A stretch of DNA of 64,000 nt from Aphanomyces cochlioides (Eukaryota; Oomycota; Saprolegniomycetes; Saprolegniales; Verrucalvaceae). How positions within the stretch are numbered: the stretch's first letter is position 1; each line of letters begins with the position of its first letter. A program made the position numbers and the translations under genes. The stretch lies in contig JAHQRK010000009.1 in NCBI GenBank assembly GCA_019828595.1, forward strand, positions 1,736,001 to 1,800,000, written 5' to 3'. The notes below the pieces were generated by a model. The model did no database searches and was not told the origin of the DNA. It was given only the letters and a program-made list of their open reading frames with translations. Of the stretch, positions 54,407 through 64,000 are shown piece after piece.

Positions 54407-55496
54407 CACCTTTTTGCAATTGAGTTAACGAAACCATTCTGTTGATTTCACCGTGTAGTCAAAAGATTTATCAGTGCTACCAATAGATTTGGCGGTGTGC
54501 CCATTAGAATGAGCAGAGAGAGGAAGTGTACCCGATTGATTTAGCCGTGTGGTCATTAGATTGAGCCAAGCGACCATTTGATTTGGACCTTTGCCTCTTT
54601 AAATTAACCAAACAGTCAATCGAATTAAGACTCATGACATGCATTGATGAACGCCAACATTGATCGAAGAACTCAGTTGAAGCCTACATGTCTACCTGCA
54701 CGTTTTCAATACGCCCAGCTAGCCCAAGACGGAGAGTTTCGAGCCGTGAATAGCAATTCCTATCGCAAGTTCAGGCATAGCACGCACATTTCGAACCAAC
54801 AATCACTTCTAGCGGGACAACCTCCACATAATGCATAGGAAATTCCTCTCGGGTAAGACTGTGAACAATTCATCTTGGAGAAATACTTCAAATCTATCCA
54901 AACGATAAACACTAGTCCACACATTGGATTCACCGTGAAGGGCATCGAACGTTGTCAGCAATAACAACGGAAAGTCTTTACTCCGCGAGAGACTTGCAGC
55001 ATTCATGGGGCCTCCTCCCGACCACGGTATTACCCGAGAGGAATTCCGAATGCAATATTTGGAGTTTGTTGCGCAAGAAGTGTTTGAAGGTACTACATTC
55101 GCATGCTACGCCTGAACTTGTGATAGGGATTGATGTTCACCGCTTGCATCGTTACTCTTTGCGTCTTGAGTATTTCTATGGATTGGCTGAACGAATGGAA
55201 AACATGCAAGTCGGCATGTAGGCTACAACTGCTCGTACGTATTTCGATGGATGTTGGCGTTAATCAATGCATGCCATGAGTGTTAATTGCATTGACTGTT
55301 TGGTTAATTTAAAGAGGCAAAGGTCCAAACCAAATGGTCGCTTGGCTCAATCTAATGACCACACGGCTAAATCACACTTCCTCTCTGTGTTCATTCTAAT
55401 GGGCACACCGCCAAGTCTACCGATAGCACTGCTAAATCCAATGACCACTTGGTGAAATCAACTGACTTGTTTGGTTAACTCAATTGTAAAAAGGTG
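54407..55496. mobile_element. Non-autonomous Tc1/mariner element, 1090 bp, about 250-bp inverted repeats
   Basis: The ends are CACCTTTTTGCAATTGAG and its complement, with TA on both sides (54405-54406 and 55497-55498). Arms 54407-54656 and 55255-55496 are inverted copies. The interior keeps only the C-terminal end of a transposase. The paired locus at 60059-60060 has a single TA without the element, proving the boundaries. The first ten bases equal those of the mariner element at 24694. Confidence 0.95.
54982..55115 (+). pseudogene. Transposase C-terminal remnant
   Basis: The peptide RERLAAFMGPPPDHGITREE then FRMQYLEFVAQEVFEG aligns with RQGLAAFLGPPPVDEQITRT and YRLQYLEHCAEQALGG of the mariner transposase at 24961-26150. 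It ends at TGA 55113-55115. All catalytic parts are deleted. Confidence 0.85.
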
Positions 55497-55593
55497 TATT
55501 AAAATATTTCTCCACTGTGGAAGTTCTGTGTTTTGCACTGAGCTTTACTTTACTGCTCTCTCCTTGACGAATTTGATGAGCTTGACTGCCAGG

Positions 55594-57948
55594 CTAGAAT
55601 CTCTCCTCTGAACTTCCTTTCAACCCAAGACATAAAGCCACCGATGGACGAAAGCCGACAAACTTAGTTGTCGTGTGGATGGATGCTCGCGTGGCAAACA
55701 CTACGTTGCTGCAAAATTCTTGCCACTCTTCTTCATCGTGGATCTCGTTCGTGCGCATTTTGTCCCCAATGACAAGGTGCACTCGTTCAATAATTGCATT
55801 TACTGTAGGGTTCTTGGCCGTGATCGGTTTAGCTTCAACACCATAGCTGTGAAGAAGTTCCAAAAACTCTTTCTTGAATTCAGAACCATGGTCAAAAATA
55901 CACCGCACTGGGCGAGGATATCGGCAAAACCACAAACGCTCAAGGGTTTGGGCTGTTTGCAAAGAGTTGGAGTTCGATATGGAAGACATTTCAAGCAAGC
56001 GTGTGCACGTGTCGATTATGGTAATTGCTTTGAAGCCTTGAGCACCGAACGGACCAATGCAATCCACAGCGATCTTAAACCAAGGTATGACTGTCGTCGT
56101 CTTGACGGGCAATTTCCCATATTTTCTTATTGAGCCTTTTTTTGCTGCACACAATTGACATTTCTTGACGTGCATGCGAACATCTTTGTCCATCCCATTC
56201 CATGCAAATGTCTTCCGGATGGTGCCTGATAAAACCACCGAACCAGGGTGAATAAGCCAGTCGTGGTATGTCTCGATGATGGGCTGTTGCAACTTTCTTG
56301 GCACGAGTATTTGCCCCTTGGAGTTCGTCTTCAAAGCAACTCCACTGATTTCTGTGTGTTCTGCATCCTTCATTGATGTGTCCAACAGTTGTTCGCAGCT
56401 GATTGTGTGTAAATCCAAGTTGAAACGCGCTTCAGCAGAGTACAGTGCTGCAATGGTTTCAGTGTGCGATGCCATGGGAAGCCTACTCAGCGCATCTGCC
56501 ACGACATTATTGGTGCCCTTGATGTGGATCAAAGTTGGCGCAAACTCCTCAATTTCCATCCTCCATTGAAGTTGTAATGGGTCGTTGAAAGTCTCAGACA
56601 CAAAGTTGAGATGATCGGTGTATATGGTAAGTACTCTTCCCCATATCACGTTGCGATACTCTTTTAGGAACTCCTTGATTGCCAGTAGTTCGCATTTGTT
56701 GGCAGGGTAACGTTGTTGAGCATCGTTCAGTTTCCTTGACCAAAAGGCAAGCGGTTTCCCTTTTTGTGACAATACCGCTCCCATTTGATAGATAGAGGCG
56801 TCTGTTTGTACGTCAAACGGGGCGTTGAAATCGGGGTATGATAGCAGCGTAGATTGTGCCACCATCAGTTTCACTTGTTCAAAAGCTTCCTCCGCTTGCT
56901 TTGTCCACACGAAGTTTTGTTTGTCCGACGTCAAAGCAGTCAATGGAGCCATAATATGTGCCCTCTTTGGCCACAAGTCGCGATAGTAGTTCACCATTCC
57001 CACCAACTGCCTGACTTGTTTTCTGTTTGTATGCGGGCTCAAGTTCAGGATAGCCTCCACTTTCTTTTCTTGAGGGCGAATGCCATCGTTTGTCAGATGG
57101 AAGCCAAGATAATCAACCTCCTCGGCGCACAATTTTTACTTCTGCAAGTGTGCAACAACCCCCCCAGCTATCATTCGTTGCAATACCACTCGCAAATGTT
57201 TCACGTGATCCTCCCATGTATTTGACACCACCAACAAATCGTCCAGGTATATGTAAACAAACTCCAAGTCTCCAAACAAGCATGACATTGCAGCTTGGAA
57301 CTCATCGGGTGCACAAGCAATGCCCATCGGTAATCGACAGTACCGATATTTGCCAAAAGGTAAGATAATTGCGGTGCAATCTCGGCTGGACGGGTCTAAC
57401 GTTCTTGCGTAGTATCCCATTATCAAGTCAAAGGCAGACCGATAGGGAGTGTATTGCATTGTTCGCATCATGTCGGGAATTTTTGGCAGTGGGAATGGAC
57501 AACGAGCCACCAAGCGATTTAGTTTCCGAAAGTCCGACACCAGTCTCACGGTTCCATTCTTCTTGGGAACGATAAATGTTGGCGCAGCCCATGGTGAGCT
57601 AACACACGGTTCGAGTACTTCCAAGTCCACGAGACGTTTGACTTCCGCTTTGGTAGCTGCCATGTGAATTTGTGGCATCGGGTACGCCCGGAGAGCAATT
57701 GGTTTGGCGTTTGGTTTCATTGGTATGATGTAGGGGTCCATAGCCAGCGTGCCAATAGAGCCCTCGAAAGCCTTTCTGCAGTCGTTCAACAGAGCCCGCA
57801 GCTCTTGCCTTTGCTCTTCACCCAAATGCAGTGGTATCATTTCGTCAAATTCTGGTGGGGTATAGTCTCCATTCTTTTCAAAAGTTTCAATCGTTTCCAT
57901 AGCGCGCAAGCTGCAGTGGCTTTCATAGACAGTGCGATGCCTTCCCAT
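55594..57948 (-). pseudogene. gypsy reverse transcriptase, RNase H and integrase, one nonsense codon
   Basis: Reverse transcriptase motifs are FIVPKKNGTVRLVSDFRKLN, LPMGIACAPDEFQAAM and FVYIYLDDLLVVSN. A single TAA at 57136-57138 interrupts the frame, which continues unchanged with YLGFHLTNDGI, RNase H (FDVQTDASIYQMGAVLSQKG, IYTDHLNF) and integrase (HPGSVV..C-x2-C zinc finger, AVDCIGPFG, FDHGSEFKKEF, NAIIERVHLVIGDK for the D,D,E triad). The C-terminal integrase tail is cut at FVGFRPSVALCLGLKGSSEE. Confidence 0.9.
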
Positions 57949-57959
57949 TCAATTGATAA

Positions 57960-59303
57960 TTACTTGAAGTCTAGAACCATCCCTTGTGCTACGAGGAAAT
58001 CAAGCCCAAATATAATGTCGTGCAGTAAGTCATCCACGACGTTGCATGTTTGCTGACACGTTCGCGTAGCCGAAAAGTCAAGCAACTGGGAGGCAATGTC
58101 CACCTGCCCCTTTGTTTCCCATGATTTCCCATCAGCATTGACGTATCGGGTTGTCGATGTTGTATCAATTTGTTCCGTCAACACCCACTTCGAGTGGATC
58201 GCAGTTTTGGTACACCCAGAGTCGAGGAGCCCCTTAATGATTTGGTTGTCCCGGTTCACCAGTTTCACGTCCATCAGCAAGCGGATGTGTTGAATGTCCG
58301 TTGTGGTTGCGGCGCTTGCCATGTTGTATACTCTATTGGTCACACTGACTTCGTCGTCCATTTCCAATTGTAAGACGGCGCTTCGTTCAATTTCGGATGT
58401 ATTGAATCTCACCTTCCGTGCATGGGTCCCTTTTTGTTCACTGATGTTGACATTCTTTGGATTATCAAGCCGGTTGCAGTCTTTGCTGTTGTGGTTTCGA
58501 GCCGCCGATGAGCCTTGTTCATTGCAAAAGCGGCAAAATCTTTCAGTCCAACCGCTAATTTTGTCTCCCTTTTTTCCGTTTGGGTCCTTCGTTTGTTTGT
58601 TTGGTTTGTTTTGTGAATGTCTATTTTGGCGCTCAGTTGTGACGCCATCACTGTGTTTTAACTTGCTTTGTCGGTTGCAAAGATTGTTTTTGTAAGCAAT
58701 GGATGCCTCACATTCGATAAATGAAGCTTCCAACTCTTGCAGTCCATTGAACGTTCTTGCACCATATCGGTCTCGGTGCATGAATAAAAGCTCATGGTCC
58801 ATTGATTCCATGTACATATCTTGTATTTCTTGAGGGTTCAAAGGTTGATTCTCACCATCTTGTAGAATGTCAAACATGTACACATATTCCATGAAGTCAT
58901 TGGTGAAGTCCACAACAGATTTGGATCCCTTTGTCAAGTTTCGCAATCGTTCTCGTAGCAATTGACGAGTTCCCAATGGGCAAAATACTCTGGTCAATGC
59001 TGAGAGTCCAGCAAGAACACTCTCTCCTGGTCTTGGTTCTCCTTGCTGAGGTGCCTCAGCTGTAGCAACGTATCTCAAATGATTAGTGCGCAGAAGCAGA
59101 GATTTAATGTCGTCGTGGAATCGTGTCATGTGAGCATCATCCTCCCATTCATATTGATTCCACACTCTTAGGTCGTCTAAGCGCATCTTCCAGCGCAAAA
59201 ACCCTTCCCAGCCGCGTTGAGTGAGTACTGGGGCCTCCATTGACGTCTTCCCCCCTCCATCGCGGGTCTTGGTGAATTTCATTGTCTTGACACTTGAACT
59301 CAT
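57960..59303 (-). CDS. gypsy Gag-protease
   Basis: This is a 447-residue frame from ATG 59301-59303. A retrotransposon Gag core (TRQLLRERLRNLTKGSKSVV, then DFTNDFMEYVYMFDILQDGE) is followed by a zinc knuckle of the CCHC type (C-R-F-C..H-N-S-K-D-C) and a retroviral-like aspartic protease with LLDSGCTKTAIHSKW and IIFGLDFLVAQGM. The frame is intact. Polymerase begins 9 bp after the stop in a different frame, so a frameshift or reinitiation would be needed. Confidence 0.85.
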   Translation of the reverse strand: MSSSVKTMKFTKTRDGGGKTSMEAPVLTQRGWEGFLRWKMRLDDLRVWNQYEWEDDAHMTRFHDDIKSLLLRTNHLRYVATAEAPQQGEPRPGESVLAGLSALTRVFCPLGTRQLLRERLRNLTKGSKSVVDFTNDFMEYVYMFDILQDGENQPLNPQEIQDMYMESMDHELLFMHRDRYGARTFNGLQELEASFIECEASIAYKNNLCNRQSKLKHSDGVTTERQNRHSQNKPNKQTKDPNGKKGDKISGWTERFCRFCNEQGSSAARNHNSKDCNRLDNPKNVNISEQKGTHARKVRFNTSEIERSAVLQLEMDDEVSVTNRVYNMASAATTTDIQHIRLLMDVKLVNRDNQIIKGLLDSGCTKTAIHSKWVLTEQIDTTSTTRYVNADGKSWETKGQVDIASQLLDFSATRTCQQTCNVVDDLLHDIIFGLDFLVAQGMVLDFK

Positions 59304-59535
59304 TCTTCCCGTGTCGACACTTTACGTTTGATTAATCAAAATGCCGTGTCTTCACGATGTGAATTGGCTTGTAAGGTAAATTGAATAATGGCTTAGGTTC
59401 ACTTATGCCAGGCTACATCCTTTCGACTACTCTACTTGTTCTCTCATATGCATTCTGTACTCTCATATGACTGTTCTACATATGCATTTTCTCACGTATG
59501 GTATCTTGATAGCTGATGGGGCCACAACATGACAG

Positions 59536-59915
59536 AGGCCCTCGCTGTGTGATTCCAAACTGTCCAAGCGGCGCAAAGAAGGGCGGACTCTGTTGGAAAC
59601 ACGGTCTATCTTTTGATCACATGTATGGAACTGACTATCGAAGCTTAGGCGGCTCGAAGCAGTGTGAGTGGATGTCCAAATCTTTGTAAAGCACGCGGAC
59701 TCTGTTGGGCTCATGGTGGCGGTAAACCGCGCAAAGCACAGAGTTGTGCCAAAACAGCTCTTCTGAATGGATTTTGCTGGGCTCATGGTGGAGGTAGGCA
59801 GACATCGTACTCAAATGGTTTCAAGATTGGTATAGGTAAGCGCTGCAAGGTGGAAGGCTGCAAACGTCCTGGATACGAGCGAAATGGCAATCGTTGTGAT
59901 CGACATTGTGAATGA
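59536..59915 (+). pseudogene. WRKY19-like protein gene, truncated duplicate
   Basis: It contains exon 2, the second intron and exon 3 of the gene at 53735-54261 but not exon 1; upstream of 59536 the sequence is unrelated. It carries the same frameshift (about 59667) as the left copy, so the gene was already broken when duplicated. Confidence 0.8.
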
Positions 59916-60228
59916 TGGCAGCTTCTCGAGCTGCCATAACGATAAGCTTGCGATTCACTTGCAAGATCTCCGTTGATGTCCATAGAAATGTGAATGGCGA
60001 TAAGTTCGCGATCCTTCTTAACTTTGCCTTGGATGGTCTTGTCACGACGCTTTATAACTATTAAAATGTTTCTCCACTGTGGAAGTTCTGTGTTTTGCAC
60101 TGAGCTTTACTTTACTGCTCTCTCCTTGACGAATTTGATGAGCTTGACTGCCAGGCTAGAATCTCTCCTCTGAACTTCCTTTCAACCCAAGACATAAAGC
60201 CACCGATGGACGAAAGCCGACAAACTTA
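59536..60228. repeat. Duplicated segment, right copy (empty site)
   Basis: It is a near-identical copy of 53882-54406 plus 55499-55666, including the last 73 bp of the gypsy integrase frame. The junction reads CTTTATAACTATTAAAATG with one TA, where the left copy carries the 1090-bp element. Confidence 0.93.
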
Positions 60229-61910
60229 ACTCGCTAACCTTGTCAAGAACTCGCCGTTTGGCTAGTGTTTTCTATGGCTGGAGTACCAAACATTATTTCG
60301 AAAATTGTGTGAGATATGATACAGATTGCGTTATGGTCCAACGATTAAGTCATTCATACTGTATATCTTCACACCTGCCTTGACGTTCATTTACATTCGT
60401 CGAAGTGGACAGACAACCTCGTGGTTCTCCGACGGTGGTTCTACCGTAACAATGGGGTCTTCAGATACTAGCAGCGGTAGGGGTCCAGCTGGCCATAGAG
60501 ATTTCGAAATGACAATTCCCATACATTTCCCTATCTGTGTTCTATGGGTAAAGAATGCAATCCATAAAATCAGTCATTAGTATTGTCCTTTTCAGTGAAA
60601 TGTGGACTATATCAATTATTGAGAGTTTTCCATTCACGAGATGCTGAGAAAAAGGTGATCGAGAGTATAGCGCGAGAGAATAGCGGTGAGGACAACTTGA
60701 TTATGGCGGCTACTGTGCTTTGTTGGCTCGACCTTTATCACCGAAATACAAAGCCACATCCACAGCGCATGGTTTAACGCAAAAAAGCTGCAACTTGGGC
60801 GATAGCCCACCACGCCACATGATTCACAGTTGGACTGGCGTTCCTCTGTCACGTATGCTCAATTGGCTGATGTGTGTCGTTGACTTCCAGGCGGATCGAG
60901 ACAGAGACTGGCCGATTGTCGTCCAGGGCAATCCCACAGTCGGACAGAAAGAGGTTCGAAAGAAAATTTTCGTCTGGCTATCCTTTGGCTGATATTGCGC
61001 TTGGACCCACTACTTAATGTCTAAACGGATTCGTCTTGAGCGTAGTTGAAGCAATCCTATCCTCGGTAGAATGCACAAAGAACACACAAGAAGATTTGCG
61101 AATGGACATCCCCAAGGAATTGTAAACTTGGCCCTCCCCAGTCACTACGTTTGAGTAGTAGCCATGCAACGTATCTCCGTATTTCGGGTGCTGCTGTAAC
61201 TACAAAAATGTCGCCAACTTCAAGTTGGCAACTAGAAGCAAAAATGGTTACAGGTCAAACCAAAAGCCTGAATCGCTGCCGACAACAGCTAGTATTATCA
61301 TTGGCAGAAATACATAGAAATATACATGAAAATTGGTGGCGAAGTGCACTCTTCATTCATCCTTTGACCATGCCCCCGAGGAGAGCCAAGACTCAAGGAT
61401 CACGATGCGTGGTATGGCTTGTACATGATCTCGTTCCTTCACCGCTTGCAACGCCAACAATATCGACAGCCTTAAGCTCCATCATCAACCGCATACTCAC
61501 AATATATTTCTAGGATTTTTAGTGGTCGAGTTTTGACCAGTCATGTCCATTTTGGTTACAGGTCAAACCAAAATCGATAAATGGTTCGGTATGAAGTTTC
61601 GGCTCCGAATGGTTTCAGGCCAAACCGAGAAAAATGTAGATACAGCAGCACCCGAAATATGGTAGCGTTCTGGATGTCCCGTGATGTCAATCACATGCTA
61701 TGGATTACGATTGGCCAAATTCTACAAGCAATGCCTGCGTCTAAGAGTTTAAGACAATGGAATGAGTCGGATTTTAAACCAAACCGATTAGGTCGGCCAA
61801 TTCAATGGGCTTGTCCAAGTTTCATGTCGTTATATCCGTGTCAAATCATCATGGAATGTCGTTCCGTCGTGGTATTGTCAATTTCATTCGAAATTGTGAG
61901 AGGGGTCCGA
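60229..61910. other. Gene-poor region
   Basis: No supported gene. An open stretch at 60640-60775 (HSRDAEKKVIESIARENSGE) and another at 60720-60992 (NWLMCVVDFQADRDRDWPIV) are protein-like but unassigned. GGTTACAGGTCAAACCAAAA occurs twice (about 61247 and 61553), suggesting a small repeat. Confidence 0.35.
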
Positions 61911-62835
61911 AATGTATATAATGACGGCAACTGTGATAGGAATCCTATCACACCATATAACGCAATATGATTGGAAGTTAATCTGATGAATTGAATTGGT
62001 AGACAAAAACAGACCATGAACCTCGTGGAGCATTGACAGATAAGTTTAACAAGAAAGACAGAAAAGGAAACCTTTGATTACACTCAACACGTAGAGGTAC
62101 TCGGTATGCGTTGCTCGTCGTTCCCCAAACCGGGCTATTCAAATGTCAAATCGACACTTTGAACACCTGCACTGCAGTCTAATTACATTTTACACACACG
62201 AATTGTGATAGTTCTCGCATCTCTCCACTACCTCATGAGCAGTAGGCAGTAGAGCAATAATCAATTGAATTATCCCACACTCAATATGCAACAATCATTC
62301 AAACTTTGACGTTGCAACGTCAAAACTTGATAGGATAATGAGTTGTGAGGCGAAGATTGGAGATCAAATCCGTCATCACTTTTGACTATTGCTTGTGCTT
62401 TAATTCATGAATCGTATGAAATTCATGAAATCTACAGTGTTTTGTGTTTTGTGCTTTAGCCATTTGAATATGCTTCCAGTATAATTAAGCGAGTGGGCGC
62501 ATAACACGCGAACAATCGTGATGTTGTGTTGTAGCTAGTATAGCTTATATCTGTGCTAGACGTTCAACAAAGATTCAGGGCTTCTATATTTGTCGGCTAG
62601 ACTTTAATTAAGCATGCGAGTGCATGATGCTTGATATCTGCCAATATTCGTTTGTTGAGCAACTGTGATAGAATCTCCATCACAGTTGCTCAGAATTTTG
62701 CACATTAAAGATTTGTATACTGAAATCAAGTCAAAAACATTTATTGAAAACGGATTTCAGGCAACTGTGATAGATTTCCTATCACACTCCAATACAAATT
62801 GATCATGTTTCTATCATAGTTGCAGCAGATGTATC
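61911..62835 (-). repeat. 0.92-kb palindrome-rich repeat, copy 2 (inverted)
   Basis: It is the reverse complement of 27370-28291 at about 75-80% identity by eye, with the same order of TGTGATAG..CTATCACA palindromes (near 61930, 62665 and 62770). Confidence 0.7.
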
Positions 62836-63040
62836 GATTTCAAATCGATCTGCAAATCGATCAGCCAATCAGAATCGAGTATTTACCTAATTCATGCAAA
62901 ACACACCCAGACTTAAATTTAGTTTGGGACGTTTGCCATACTTTCCATTTATACTTGATTTCAGTATGATCGAATCGATTTGGAATAGAATTCGATTTTG
63001 GTAAAAAAATACAAATTTGGGTGAAAAAGACAATATTGGG
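62836..63040. repeat. AT-rich dispersed repeat, copy 3
   Basis: AATCGATCAGCCAATCAGAA, GCAAAACACACCCAGA and ACAAATTTGGGTGAAAA match 40250-40530. It directly follows the 0.92-kb repeat, just as copy 1 (26800-27250) directly precedes the other 0.92-kb repeat. Confidence 0.55.
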
Positions 63041-63727
63041 GACTAAGAATCTCGCGGCGCCACGACTGTGCCTTCAGTGATCAATCGCAGTGTTGCTTTA
63101 ATTACGGAGTAACAGTTAAAACAGTTTTTACCATTTTTCACACTTTTCTCAGTACTTTTTATCAAATTTGAAAAACTCTTTCAGTCACGGGCCAAGACTG
63201 AAGACCAAGCTGCGGCTCTTGCTGATATATATATCGACAAGTTTGAGCCAGACACATTCCAAAGCATCATAGAGAGAGGGACAGTCCAACATGTGTATTC
63301 TGTCGTTTAGAATGATCACTATGGGCTTTTATTTTAGATCGATCTACCGGTCGGAAAAAAACACTTTGTGGCCTCCAGTGCGCGATTCTAACGTGTTTCG
63401 ATGGTTGCTGGATATTGCACATTGTGCTGATGTGGGCATTTGACTGCTTGATGCACTGATGATGGGGCATTTGGCTGCTTGATGCACTCTGTGCTGGAGA
63501 AATGGTTACACTAGACCTCCTGAGCAATGATCCGTTTCCATTGGAGTTCGTCTTTGGCGTCAGTTATCCGAACAGCTCGATCACCAAGCTGTAGCCTGTT
63601 TTTACCGCACGCTTGAAATGATATAGGCACTCTCGTCCTCGATGTGCATTGCTCTCTATCCATCGTATAAACTTGATCACATTTTCATTTCTCTCTTGAA
63701 ATTCGAAACCACCCACGAATCGCCATA
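63041..63727. other. Non-coding region with a short coding-like piece
   Basis: Plus-strand 63187-63308 reads SRAKTEDQAAALADIYIDKF up to a stop, and TTTCAG precedes it, so it could be a lone exon. Two near-identical GGGCATTTGxCTGCTTGATGCACT blocks lie at 63434 and 63464. Nothing else recognised. Confidence 0.3.
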
Positions 63728-64000
63728 ATGGATCCTGTCGAGAACTACAGACTTGCCGACGACAATCACGTCCGTCAAGCGACGATGGCTGTTGTGGGAT
63801 ACGTCACAAGACGCCATAATGAGCGTCAGCAATACTCAACTCGTCCGCTGGCTAACCAGACGAAGCCGACACGATCAACCCCATATACAACAAGTACCAT
63901 AACCTTGGCGGAGCTGACACCATCAAGTCGTTCACAAATTTGACGCCGTCTGAGATCGACAGCTTGTGGTTCATCGTCAAACCCAGAGTGAACAAGTACT
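63728..64000 (+). CDS. N-terminal part of a probable DDE-transposase gene, cut by the window end
   Basis: ATG 63728 opens MDPVENYRLADDNHVRQATM..RRHNERQQYSTRPLANQ. The likely continuation is in another frame from about 63870 (NLGGADTIKSFTNLTPSEID, then WFIVKPRVNKY), so a frameshift or tiny intron lies at about 63865-63875. The LTPSE(I/F)..L pattern resembles the start of Harbinger/ISL2EU-type transposases. Catalytic parts are beyond the edge, so the assignment is tentative. Confidence 0.4.

Larger units (their letters stand above)
53882..55666. repeat. Duplicated segment, left copy (with element inserted)
   Basis: 53882-54406 matches 59536-60060 with constant offset 5654 and no gap, and 55499-55666 matches 60061-60228. 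The 1.09-kb difference is exactly the TA-flanked element at 54407-55496 plus its duplicated TA. Confidence 0.93.
55594..59303 (-). mobile_element. Ty3/gypsy-type retrotransposon body, no LTRs found
   Basis: On the minus strand Gag and protease (59303-57960) precede reverse transcriptase, RNase H and integrase (57948-55594), the gypsy order. No long terminal repeats were found next to it. Its 3' end is cut off within or after the integrase and lies against the WRKY19-like segment. Confidence 0.85.

Noticed and set aside
53882..60228. 693-bp repeats as LTRs of the gypsy element
   Set aside because: Ends are not TG..CA, no polypurine tract precedes the 3' copy, no target duplication is seen, and the left copy is contiguous with exon 1 of the WRKY19-like gene. 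Kept only as an alternative.

Overview
This window is nuclear DNA of a eukaryote, most likely an oomycete of the Saprolegniales (Aphanomyces/Thraustotheca-like). The inference rests on very short GT-AG introns (mostly 36-60 nt, branch-like CTAAC close to the 3' splice site), a CBP/p300-type acetyltransferase, an ankyrin protein with EGCT..AMD..A repeats, Cys/His 'WRKY19-like' repeats (G-x-C-W-x-H-G-G), tyrosine-recombinase/GCR1_C transposon remains, and dense DNA transposons. The species is inferred, not proven.

Layout. 1-5781: degenerate Ty1/copia retrotransposon (minus strand), inserted in a decayed extra copy (5782-6232) of the repeat region of the neighbouring gene. 6233-24621: compact gene island. 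It holds a TAZ-finger/Ser-Thr-Pro-rich protein, a CBP/p300 homologue, ribophorin II (Swp1), the U1 snRNP factor Prp40, a YiiX-like permuted papain-fold protein with an N-myristoylation signal, a member of an unknown three-copy family, and an ankyrin protein. 24694-34000: Tc1/mariner element with 417-bp inverted repeats, a 0.9-kb palindrome-rich repeat, a broken PP1 phosphatase fragment, a PIF/Harbinger transposon with both of its genes, and a related MITE. 34442-39246: a small two-exon gene and two more members of the unknown family. 39250-43770: repeats, a Crypton remnant, and a coiled-coil gene built from tandemly duplicated exon+intron modules. 43770-47475: a one-base-frameshifted PDZ gene and a cassette bounded by about 250-300-bp inverted repeats carrying a decayed Dot1-like methyltransferase gene. 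47600-53700: MITEs and AT-rich gene-poor DNA. 53735-60228: a WRKY19-like gene, a TA-target non-autonomous element, a gypsy retrotransposon, and a 693-bp duplicate of the WRKY19/gypsy-end segment that preserves the empty insertion site. 60229-64000: a second, inverted copy of the palindrome-rich repeat and the start of a transposase-like gene running off the edge.

The island genes are housekeeping-type functions (transcription co-activation, ER N-glycosylation, splicing) with no obvious joint pathway. Outside the island most coding DNA belongs to transposons or decayed copies. The strongest candidates for something undescribed are the exon+intron module array (42003-43741), the Dot1-like inverted-repeat cassette (44495-47475), and the three-member protein family (21827-22966, 35270-36259, 38224-39246).
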